Shown here piece by piece: positions 1 through 4,722 of a stretch of 5,224 nucleotides of DNA. Source of the stretch: IOR16 sp034927775 (GTDB lineage Bacteria; Bacillota; Clostridia; Peptostreptococcales; Anaerovoracaceae). The stretch is taken from assembly GCA_034927775.1 (NCBI GenBank), contig JAYFPL010000181.1, forward strand, positions 1-5,224. Reading direction: 5' to 3'. The position numbers were made by a program, and so were the translations under genes. Numbering within the stretch: position 1 is the first letter of the stretch; each line of letters begins with the position of its first letter. The notes below the pieces were generated by a model. The model searched no databases, had not been told where the DNA came from, and worked only from the letters and a program-made list of their open reading frames with translations.

Positions 1-34
1 CAAGTAAGGGATATACAGAAAAATAACGTTATAG

Positions 35-67
35 GGGGAAGGCTGCTGGTCGCAGCCTTCCCCTTTT
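35..67 (+). terminator. Intrinsic terminator of an upstream gene
   Basis: A perfect 12-bp GC-rich stem (35-46 with 52-63) closes a five-base loop and is followed by TTTT at 64-67, a standard rho-independent terminator. It must serve a gene that ends at or before the left edge. TAA at 5-7 or at 24-26 could be that gene's stop, but too little is present to call a coding region. Confidence 0.92.
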
Positions 68-131
68 CGTTGACTGACTAAAATGAGCAAATAGTGAGCA
101 TATAAAAATCTGACTTGGACAGAAAAATCTA

Positions 132-159
132 CTTTTGATTAATAACAATCAAAAGGGGG
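132..159 (+). promoter_or_regulatory. Leader hairpin touching the ribosome binding site of the SprT-like gene
   Basis: A perfect 9-bp inverted repeat (CTTTTGATT at 132-140, AATCAAAAG at 147-155) with a six-base loop ends on the first G of the Shine-Dalgarno run AAGGGGG (153-159). The ATG follows seven bases later at 167. If it folds in the mRNA it would cover the start of the ribosome binding site; as DNA it could be an operator. It has no T-tract and so is not a terminator. I see no convincing promoter between the terminator and this site. TTGGAC at 115-120 is the only plausible -35 and it lacks a good -10. Confidence 0.5.
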
Positions 160-166
160 TTTTAAA

Positions 167-805
167 ATGTTAGTTAGTGAAATTACAGCATTTCTTGAAA
201 ATGCGTATGAGGTTTTAAATGAAAGGTTCTTTGATGGTGAGTTAAGCAAGGTTGTAATTACAATACAATCCAGTCCAAGGGCCTATGGCCACTATACACC
301 CTGGGATGCTTGGTCTGAAAATCAGCAAGGATACAGAGAAATAAACATTTCTGCTGAAACACTCAATAGGCCTGTTGGCAATGTCATTGCAACCTTAGTC
401 CATGAAATGGTTCACCATTATTGTGATATGAAAGGCATTAAAGATACTTCAAGGAGTAATGTCTATCACAATAAGAGATTTAAGAATGAGGCTGAGAGCA
501 GGGGTTTGGTGCTGGACTATGATAATAGAATTGGGTTCAGTATCACTCACCCGTCTTTAATGCTTATGGACCTGATAAACAGCATGGGATGGGAGAATGT
601 CAATCTTGCCAGAAATGGTGGTAACAGTAGTTCTAATGGCTCTGGTGGTTCTGATAATGGTTCAGGTGGAGTTACTACAGGAAAGCCTAAAAGTTCTACC
701 CGAAAGTATATCTGCACTTCCTGCGGATGTTCTGTGAGGGCTACAAAGGTTGTAAATATAGGCTGCTTAGACTGTGGTACTGTTATGGTTGTAGAAGAAA
801 AATGA
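167..805 (+). CDS. SprT-like zinc metalloprotease with C-terminal zinc ribbon
   Basis: This 212-residue protein carries a zincin motif, HEMVHH, at residues 79-84 (zinc ligands H79 and H83, catalytic E80). The spacing to YHNKRF, with H101 as probable third ligand, matches the SprT-like/Spartan family. Residues 1-35 resemble the family's N-terminal helix and strand. Residues 151-173 are a low-complexity Gly/Ser/Asn linker. The tail has C183-x2-C186 and C200-x2-C203, a four-cysteine zinc ribbon as in other SprT-like proteins. There is no signal peptide or membrane segment, so it is probably cytosolic. Family knowledge: eukaryotic Spartan cleaves proteins crosslinked to DNA, while bacterial roles are poorly defined. 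The ATG is supported by AAGGGGG seven bases upstream. Terminators on both sides suggest a single-gene transcript. Substrate and role here are inference; the catalytic motif is seen directly. Confidence 0.9.
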   Translation: MLVSEITAFLENAYEVLNERFFDGELSKVVITIQSSPRAYGHYTPWDAWSENQQGYREINISAETLNRPVGNVIATLVHEMVHHYCDMKGIKDTSRSNVYHNKRFKNEAESRGLVLDYDNRIGFSITHPSLMLMDLINSMGWENVNLARNGGNSSSNGSGGSDNGSGGVTTGKPKSSTRKYICTSCGCSVRATKVVNIGCLDCGTVMVVEEK

Positions 806-823
806 AGAATATTGGAGTTTAAG

Positions 824-861
824 AAATCTGTGACTGCTATTTGGTGGTTGCAGATTTTTTT
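824..861 (+). terminator. Intrinsic terminator after the SprT-like gene
   Basis: AAATCTG at 824-830 pairs with CAGATTT at 851-857. The stem continues inward through several G-T wobbles to about 14 bp around the loop TATTTG, and a run of seven T spans 855-861. It starts 19 bases after the TGA stop, separating this gene from the methyltransferase gene. Confidence 0.8.
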
Positions 862-1063
862 GTGGGCAAAAATCTTAAAAAATCTCTCTGGAGCATTTAC
901 GAAGAATACATATCGGGTATGGTGTTTTCCCCTACTCGTTACATATAAAAATGCACACCTTTTGTTCTTGTTGAGATTGCAAGGTTTAGAGATATTTTCT
1001 TCAGAAATAGATTTTGAATGGTCATTTTCTGGATTGGGTTTTGATAAGTGTAGGCTAAAAATA
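862..1063. other. Noncoding spacer with no gene seen
   Basis: Together with its flanks this is part of a 319-base gap (806-1124). Reading frames on both strands are unconvincing: they lack ribosome binding sites, have low-complexity translations, or run antisense through the SprT-like gene. I see no repeat or RNA fold stronger than chance; a 5-bp GGTGT/ACACC pairing near 919-960 is too weak to call. The recognisable content is the terminator at its left end and the promoter at its right end. Confidence 0.55.
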
Positions 1064-1092
1064 TTGTAATAATGTTCCACTTCCTGTATACT
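1064..1092 (+). promoter_or_regulatory. Promoter of the methyltransferase fusion gene
   Basis: TTGTAA (1064-1069) and TATACT (1087-1092), separated by 17 bp, form a good sigma-A-type promoter. Transcription would begin near 1099, giving a leader of about 26 bases. An overlapping alternative is TTGATA (1041-1046) with TGTAAT (1065-1070) at 18 bp. The -10 of the first sits between the arms of an inverted repeat (1077-1114), so regulation at this step is likely. Confidence 0.6.
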
Positions 1093-1114
1093 GGTAGAAA
1101 AGAACAGAAAGTGG
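1077..1114. promoter_or_regulatory. Inverted repeat over the -10 and start site, probable operator
   Basis: CCACTTCCTGT at 1077-1087 and ACAGAAAGTGG at 1104-1114 are reverse complements except for one position (10 of 11), with 16 bases between them. The arms flank the -10 box and the expected transcription start, where a bound dimer would block initiation. Many stand-alone methyltransferases limit their own synthesis, and this protein carries recombinase-type DNA-binding domains, so self-regulation is a reasonable inference. A separate HTH repressor encoded elsewhere is the alternative. Confidence 0.5.
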
Positions 1115-1124
1115 GTGCGATGGG

Positions 1125-3626
1125 GTGAAAAAAAGTAAATATGCTGGTGTTCACCAAAGAAAGAACGGAACGTGGTATTACAGAATTAAGAAAACCTATC
1201 CAGACGGGGAAATTGAATACTACCAGAAAAGTGGATTTACATCAGAAGAAGAAGCCTATCAAGCTAGAAGAACCCGTTTACAGCTTGAGTTACACGGTAT
1301 AGATGCGTTAACAGGTAAGCCCTATTCTTACCCAGTAGCAGATGAAGATATTGGAATTACTTTCGAGGACTATTTTGTTGCTTTTCTATCCCAATGTCAA
1401 AGCGCTACGTCTATGAAGAAGTATAAGGCTCTGTATACTGCACAACTTGCCTCGTGGGGCAACAGAGATATTTCCACTATTACTGATGCAGATATTGACG
1501 TACTTCTTTTAAAATTGACAATGAAAGGGTTAAGTCACAGTTACATTGCATCTATCAGAAAAATGCTGAAACTCCTTTTCAAATTTGCCCGTCATAACAA
1601 TAGTTGTATCAGTGTGAAAACAGCTCAGCTTACGTCCACAAAACCCTACAAGTTGCGTGTTTTAAGCCTTTTCAGCGGGATAGGTGCTCCGGAAAGAGCA
1701 TTGGATGAGTTGGGTATTCCTTATGACTTGGTAGGTTACTGTGAATTTGATAATAAAGCCTCTGTTGCCTATTCTCTACTACATAAGGTGGAGTTAGATA
1801 AAGATTTGGTCGATGTAGAAAATCTTGACTCTTACGCTTGTGAGCAGGCAATACCCAATTTTGATATCCTTTTTGCAGGATTCCCTTGCCAAGATTTGAG
1901 TAGACAAGGGAAAATGAAAGGCTTTGTTGAAGAGGGTTGTGATTTACCTACTTATCAAGACCTTCTTTATGACAGAGAATTGAATGGACTTACCAGAAGT
2001 GGTTTGGTATATAGAGCCTTGCAGATTATCATGTGGAAAAGGCCTAAGTTTGTTGTTTTTGAAAACGCTGATACGCTCATGGGTAAGAGGTTTAGAAAGG
2101 AGTTTTATGACCTACTTCAAGACCTGCAAGTAGACGAAAACCAAGCAGGCTATAACATCTACTTTGACCGAATGAATAGTCAGGATTATGGTATACCGCA
2201 AAATAGAAATAGGACCATTATGGTAATGATACGAAGAGACCTCAATATGCTGTTCCACTTCCCTGATACAGAGGAGCTGACTGTTAAAGCAGAGGATTGG
2301 TTTGAGGAGACAGTAGAAGACCATTACTATTTTGCACCTGAGGATATCCCCAAACTGCAAAGGGACAGTTTTAAGGTGAATTTCAACAGAGATGTCATTG
2401 CTTGTATCACTACCAAATGGGGTGGTATGTTAAAGAAAAAAGGTACTCCGTCCCCCAGCATTCAACAAACTGTTATCAAGGATAGCAAGGGCATTCGTTG
2501 CCTTACCATTGAGGAAATGATGCTTTTTCAAGGATTTAGACCAGAAGATGCTCAACTACTTAGAGAGAACGGGTATTCAAATGCAGAAATAGGTAAGCTT
2601 GTTGGAAATTCAATTACAGTACCCGTAATCAGAAAAGTAATTGAACAACTTGTCCTTTGTTGGAATGAACCTATTGCAGAAGATATTGTACCATATCAGA
2701 TTATTGCTGCACCTGTCCTTCAAGATTATTTGTCACCTCTGTTTGCATACACGGGAAACAAGTACAAACTGCTACCTTATTTAGAATATGTTATGCCCAC
2801 ATATACAAGTAACCCTTTGCATAGCAGTATATTTGTAGATTTGTTTGCTGGAAGTGGTACAATAGCCCTTAACCTTGCTTCACAGGCAGATAGGGTCATT
2901 ATCAATGATGTGGATTCTATTCTCATAGGTATTTACAAAGCCTTATCTGTAATTGAACCAAGTGAAGCATGGAAAAAGGTTTCAGAAGTCATAGAGAAAT
3001 ATAAACTATCAGCAACCAACAAAGAGGGCTATTGGAAGTGTAGAGCAGATTACAATGAATTTCCTCTAGCGGAACGGGATAAATATTGGTATCACGCTTT
3101 GGCTATAATTTATTTTAGCTTTAATACTTCTACAATTGCATATAACCAAAAGGGTGAAGTGAATTCTTCTTTTGGAGAAGATAAAAGTAGTGCAGCCAAA
3201 GCAGAAAAAAAGTTCTTTCCGTTTGCTGAAAGGCTGTTCAGAGAGAAGGAACATATCACGTTCACCAATTGCTCTTTCAAGGATTTCTCTATTAATGATA
3301 AATGTATGGATGAAGAAGTATTTTACTATGTAGACCCGCCCTATTTGGTGTCTGAAGCTTCCTATAATAAATATTGGAGTGAGGATGACGATAGGGACCT
3401 ATATGCTTTCTTAGATAAGTGCTCAGAGCGTGGTGAACGGTGGATTTTGTCTAATGCCTTGGAGAATAACGGGGAAAGAAATGAAATTCTTGCTGCTTGG
3501 CTACGAGAGAACCAGAGAAGATACATAATTTTATATATGAATAGAGATTATAAGCATTGCAGTTACAACAGGAAAAATAAAGGTAGAACGATAGAGGTTC
3601 TTGTTATGAACTTTACTCAAAATTGA
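1125..3626 (+). CDS. Recombinase-DNA-binding / C5-cytosine / Dam-type N6-adenine methyltransferase fusion
   Basis: This 833-residue protein has four domains. Residues 1-55 are an AP2-like integrase arm-binding domain (KNGTWYYRIKK, then GFTSEEEAYQARR). Residues 78-157 are a tyrosine-recombinase core-binding domain (ITFEDYF...ISTITDADI...GLSHSYIASIRKMLKLLFKFA). The recombinase catalytic domain (R...HxxR...Y) is absent. Residues 177-512 form a complete C5-MTase: FSGIG 183-187 (motif I), E207, PCQ 254-256 with nucleophile C255 (IV), E313-N314 (VI), QNRNR 359-363 (VIII), LTIEE...FQGF to 471 (IX) and VGNSITVP 493-500 (X). The likely target-recognition region is short, about 375-455. Residues 538-830 form a D12/Dam-class adenine MTase: TGNKYKLLP 543-551, DLFAGSGT 572-579, N594-D595, FNTSTIAYNQKGEVNSSFG 666-684 and catalytic DPPY 737-740. 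Both catalytic centres look intact. Neither target sequence can be read from the protein. The GTG start is the only plausible one: a stop lies upstream at 1095 and the first in-frame ATG is residue 97. Its ribosome binding site is weak. No restriction enzyme gene is adjacent. Confidence 0.93.
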   Translation: MKKSKYAGVHQRKNGTWYYRIKKTYPDGEIEYYQKSGFTSEEEAYQARRTRLQLELHGIDALTGKPYSYPVADEDIGITFEDYFVAFLSQCQSATSMKKYKALYTAQLASWGNRDISTITDADIDVLLLKLTMKGLSHSYIASIRKMLKLLFKFARHNNSCISVKTAQLTSTKPYKLRVLSLFSGIGAPERALDELGIPYDLVGYCEFDNKASVAYSLLHKVELDKDLVDVENLDSYACEQAIPNFDILFAGFPCQDLSRQGKMKGFVEEGCDLPTYQDLLYDRELNGLTRSGLVYRALQIIMWKRPKFVVFENADTLMGKRFRKEFYDLLQDLQVDENQAGYNIYFDRMNSQDYGIPQNRNRTIMVMIRRDLNMLFHFPDTEELTVKAEDWFEETVEDHYYFAPEDIPKLQRDSFKVNFNRDVIACITTKWGGMLKKKGTPSPSIQQTVIKDSKGIRCLTIEEMMLFQGFRPEDAQLLRENGYSNAEIGKLVGNSITVPVIRKVIEQLVLCWNEPIAEDIVPYQIIAAPVLQDYLSPLFAYTGNKYKLLPYLEYVMPTYTSNPLHSSIFVDLFAGSGTIALNLASQADRVIINDVDSILIGIYKALSVIEPSEAWKKVSEVIEKYKLSATNKEGYWKCRADYNEFPLAERDKYWYHALAIIYFSFNTSTIAYNQKGEVNSSFGEDKSSAAKAEKKFFPFAERLFREKEHITFTNCSFKDFSINDKCMDEEVFYYVDPPYLVSEASYNKYWSEDDDRDLYAFLDKCSERGERWILSNALENNGERNEILAAWLRENQRRYIILYMNRDYKHCSYNRKNKGRTIEVLVMNFTQN

Positions 3627-3667
3627 TACACTTTTCGTTCCTATAACAACAATTTTATTATTTATAA

Positions 3668-3711
3668 AGATACCCCTTGTGCCGTTAACGGCACAAGGGG
3701 TATCTCTTTTT
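3668..3711 (+). terminator. Perfect-palindrome terminator of the methyltransferase gene
   Basis: Bases 3668-3705 form a perfect 38-nt palindrome centred on GTTAAC, with arms starting AGATACCCC and ending GGGGTATCT. TTTTT follows at 3707-3711. In RNA the central bases would open into a small loop, leaving a stem of about 17 bp. It lies 41 bases past the TGA stop. On the other strand the flanking sequence is only moderately T-rich, so two-way termination is uncertain and no minus-strand gene needs it. Confidence 0.93.
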
Positions 3712-3979
3712 GTCTGTGTATATTCAATAATCTATCACTGTTGACCGCTCTCCTAAAACTGAAGGGGTTTTTATTATTCTGTTCACTTTTATAAACAAAG
3801 TTATCAATTTTATAAACACTGTCCTTCTATTTAATAGAAATAGTGAACTTTTTTATAATTCATGTGTGAAAACCTGATATGACAACATCGAGGTGAAATG
3901 TTCATTTTGATATGTTCAAAATGACTCTATTACAGAAAAATTACAATATGATTTTAAAAAAAAATATGCTTCATGGTTG
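3712..3979. other. AT-rich noncoding region with direct repeats and palindromes
   Basis: No gene is supported on either strand. Visible structure includes a possible weak second terminator (CTCCT 3750-3754 with AGGGG 3763-3767, then TTTTT) and two exact copies of TTTTATAAACA (3787-3797 and 3808-3818) 21 bp apart, with a partial third TTTTATAA at 3851. GTTCACT (3781-3787) and AGTGAAC (3842-3848) form a widely spaced inverted repeat. A hairpin TTCTAT-TTA-ATAGAA sits at 3825-3839, and a perfect palindrome is listed separately at 3902-3924. These suggest protein-binding DNA upstream of the next promoter, but an origin or transfer site cannot be claimed. Confidence 0.5.
3902..3924. promoter_or_regulatory. 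Perfect 9-bp inverted repeat upstream of a promoter
   Basis: TCATTTTGA (3902-3910) and TCAAAATGA (3916-3924) are exact reverse complements around TATGT. The site lies 56-78 bp upstream of the -35 box at 3980, a position suited to an activator or an upstream operator. It is not followed by T residues, which argues against a terminator. Confidence 0.4.
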
Positions 3980-4008
3980 TTGACGGAGAAAACAATCTGC
4001 GTTATGAT
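3980..4008 (+). promoter_or_regulatory. Strong promoter for the two small genes
   Basis: TTGACG (3980-3985) and TATGAT (4003-4008) are exactly 17 bp apart, each matching consensus at five of six positions. Transcription should start near 4015, giving a leader of about 260 bases before the first small gene. The leader contains the first tRNA-like element. No terminator separates the two small genes, so they are probably co-transcribed. Confidence 0.72.
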
Positions 4009-4015
4009 ACAAATC

Positions 4016-4177
4016 CAAACACGAGAAAATAAATAATATATTATAACTCGTTTTAATATAGAAGTCAATTAAAAGTTTTTTCAACCTTAAAAATTAAATA
4101 TGGACATAAACGAAGTTCTCCACCTGTTTAACGTACTATTGGACAGAAATGGGGGCAGTTGTTTCTACATTTATATA
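4016..4177 (+). other. Transcribed leader upstream of the first tRNA-like element
   Basis: No reading frame with a credible ribosome binding site was found. ACGAG (4021-4025) can pair with CTCGT (4047-4051), followed by TTTT and enclosing the AT palindrome ATAATATATTAT; this is a weak candidate attenuator. Near 4120-4155, CCACCTGT and ACAGAAATGGGGG stand 15 bases apart and resemble the arms of the methyltransferase operator. Neither reading is strong. Confidence 0.4.
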
Positions 4178-4224
4178 GGTAGTGCGGATGGTCTGGTTGC
4201 GTGGGTTCGATTCCTACCACTATC
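4178..4224 (+). ncRNA. tRNA-like element, copy 1 (acceptor stem plus T-arm)
   Basis: GGTAGTG (4178-4184) pairs with CACTATC (4218-4224) as a 7-bp acceptor-like stem with one G-U. Stacked directly on it is a textbook T-arm: GTGGG (4201-4205), seven-base loop TTCGATT (4206-4212), CCTAC (4213-4217), with the invariant G53-C61 pair and the U54 U55 C56 R57 A58 pattern. Only 16 bases (4185-4200) join the two, so D and anticodon arms are missing and it cannot decode. There is no CCA at its 3' end. It lies in the leader of the small gene at 4276. Known biology: acceptor-T minihelices can be recognised by RNase P and T-arms by TruB; action here is inference. I do not recognise it as a named RNA family. 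Confidence 0.75.
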
Positions 4225-4227
4225 AAG

Positions 4228-4247
4228 AGCCTTTTCTAAAAAAGGCT
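4228..4247 (+). promoter_or_regulatory. Hairpin following tRNA-like copy 1
   Basis: AGCCTTTT (4228-4235) and AAAAGGCT (4240-4247) form a perfect 8-bp stem around CTAA, three bases after the tRNA-like element. No T-tract follows, so it is not a terminator. A hairpin with the same basal GCC/GGC pairs but a different top occupies the same place after copy 2, which points to a conserved RNA module. Confidence 0.65.
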
Positions 4248-4275
4248 ATCAAAAATATAAATGGAGGTTTTTATA

Positions 4276-4608
4276 ATGAAGAAAGGTAAAAATATTGTAT
4301 TGAGTGTAGAGCAACGGGAGAACTTTGAGAGATTTTTAGGTCTATGTGATTATTACGCAAATTCTTACTTTTGGACTGTTGATGGTAACGCATCCAGGAG
4401 AAGATACATAGAGAAAAGAGACAGTATGTACTACACAACTATGGTTGACGGGATTGAATATGAGGTTGATTTCTCTGTGGAAATCTCCTGCAAAAATTAC
4501 TATGTACATAAGTCAGTATATAAGGATGGAGCAAAGACCAATAGTAGAGTGATAAGGACTTTGTTAGAAAAAGATACTTCTTCTGAGACTACTGTAGACA
4601 AGCAGTAG
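4276..4608 (+). CDS. Unrecognised small protein, 110 residues
   Basis: I do not recognise this protein. The ATG at 4276 is chosen over the ATG at 4261 because GGAGG (4263-4267), an ideal ribosome binding site with eight bases of spacing, overlaps the earlier codon. The binding site lies in the loop of a weak TATAAA/TTTATA hairpin (4256-4275). The product begins MKKGKNIVLSVEQRENFERF and is soluble and charged, with no membrane segment or signal peptide. Aromatic residues are dense in the middle (CDYYANSYFW near 24-33; MYYTTMVDGIEYEVDFSVEI near 51-70), suggesting a small alpha-beta fold with antiparallel strands. The C-terminal tail is polar. It is the first gene after the promoter at 3980 and carries the tRNA-like leader. 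Its stop codon lies within a hairpin (4587-4610). Likely accessory-element cargo; function unknown. Confidence 0.75.
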   Translation: MKKGKNIVLSVEQRENFERFLGLCDYYANSYFWTVDGNASRRRYIEKRDSMYYTTMVDGIEYEVDFSVEISCKNYYVHKSVYKDGAKTNSRVIRTLLEKDTSSETTVDKQ

Positions 4609-4610
4609 TC
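4587..4610 (+). promoter_or_regulatory. Hairpin spanning the stop codon of the first small gene
   Basis: GACTACTG (4587-4594) and CAGTAGTC (4603-4610) form a perfect 8-bp stem around an eight-base loop. The TAG stop (4606-4608) is in the 3' arm, and tRNA-like copy 2 begins nine bases later. No T-run follows. It may stabilise the 3' end left after processing, or simply insulate the next RNA fold; ribosomes finishing the gene would disrupt it. Confidence 0.5.
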
Positions 4611-4619
4611 AGCCATACA

Positions 4620-4663
4620 GGTAGTGCAAGGTTGATTTTGTGGGTTCGATTCCCACCACTACC
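4620..4663 (+). ncRNA. tRNA-like element, copy 2 (acceptor stem plus T-arm)
   Basis: GGTAGTG (4620-4626) pairs perfectly with CACTACC (4657-4663), and the T-arm is GTGGG (4640-4644), TTCGATT (4645-4651), CCCAC (4652-4656), all Watson-Crick. Compared with copy 1, the two differences in paired bases turn G-U into G-C, so both copies keep the same fold. The joining segment is 13 bases and differs from copy 1, apart from the shared C after the acceptor strand. The shared sequence begins a few bases earlier (TAYAGGTAGTGC). It lies entirely in the gap between the two small genes and again is followed after three bases by a hairpin. Function is unknown. Confidence 0.78.
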
Positions 4664-4666
4664 ATG

Positions 4667-4680
4667 GGCCCTACGGGGCT
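4667..4680 (+). promoter_or_regulatory. UACG-tetraloop hairpin following tRNA-like copy 2
   Basis: GGCCC (4667-4671) pairs with GGGCT (4676-4680, outer pair G-U) around TACG. In RNA, C(UACG)G is an unusually stable UNCG tetraloop. It matches the position of the hairpin after copy 1, keeps its GCC/GGC base pairs and replaces its top, which supports selection on structure. Confidence 0.65.
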
Positions 4681-4696
4681 ACTAATACAACAAGGG

Positions 4697-4722
4697 GGAT
4701 TAATTTACATGAGAATTAATTC
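4697..4722 (+). promoter_or_regulatory. Hairpin displaying the start codon of the second small gene
   Basis: Bases 4697-4705 pair with 4714-4722 (seven A-T pairs plus G-U and G-C) around the loop TACATGAG, which contains the ATG. The base of the stem takes in the last two G of the ribosome binding site AAGGGGG (4692-4698). It could damp initiation, but the stem is mostly A-T and may be marginal. Confidence 0.4.

Noticed and set aside
547..1157. Minus-strand frames at 547-1080 and 939-1157, and a plus-strand frame at 812-1069
   Set aside because: They overlap the SprT-like gene, its terminator or the methylase promoter, lack credible ribosome binding sites, and their translations resemble no family.
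1125..1620. A truncated, broken integrase gene
   Set aside because: The frame runs on without a stop into an intact C5 methylase, and no catalytic-domain remnant is visible, so it is read as a fused N-terminal module and not a pseudogene.
1073..2262. The 12-base word TGTTCCACTTCC at both 1073-1084 and 2251-2262
   Set aside because: One exact 12-base match in a window this size is about what chance gives, and the second copy is inside the methylase coding sequence without the matching right arm.
2112..3254. Minus-strand frames at 2112-2360 and 3066-3254
   Set aside because: Both lie wholly inside the methylase domains and are shadows of that gene.
15..3941. ACAGAAAAAT occurring at 15, 119 and 3932, always between genes
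   Set aside because: Curious, but A-rich ten-base words recur easily in AT-rich spacers, and the three contexts share no position relative to promoters or terminators.
3898..3983. Short leader peptide genes starting at 3898 or 3912
   Set aside because: The frame at 3898 has eight codons with AGGTGA almost touching the ATG. The one at 3912 (23 codons) has the same motif too far away and ends inside the -35 box of the promoter at 3980.
4178..4663. Two functional tRNA genes
   Set aside because: The acceptor stem and T-arm are ideal, but only 13-16 bases separate them, leaving no room for D and anticodon arms, and no 3' CCA is encoded in the right place.
4201..4663. Integration (att) direct repeat made from a tRNA 3' end
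   Set aside because: The T-arm and 3' acceptor repeats look like att cores, but both copies also have the matching 5' acceptor strand and a conserved downstream hairpin, and they lie only 442 bp apart around a single small gene. An RNA role explains more.
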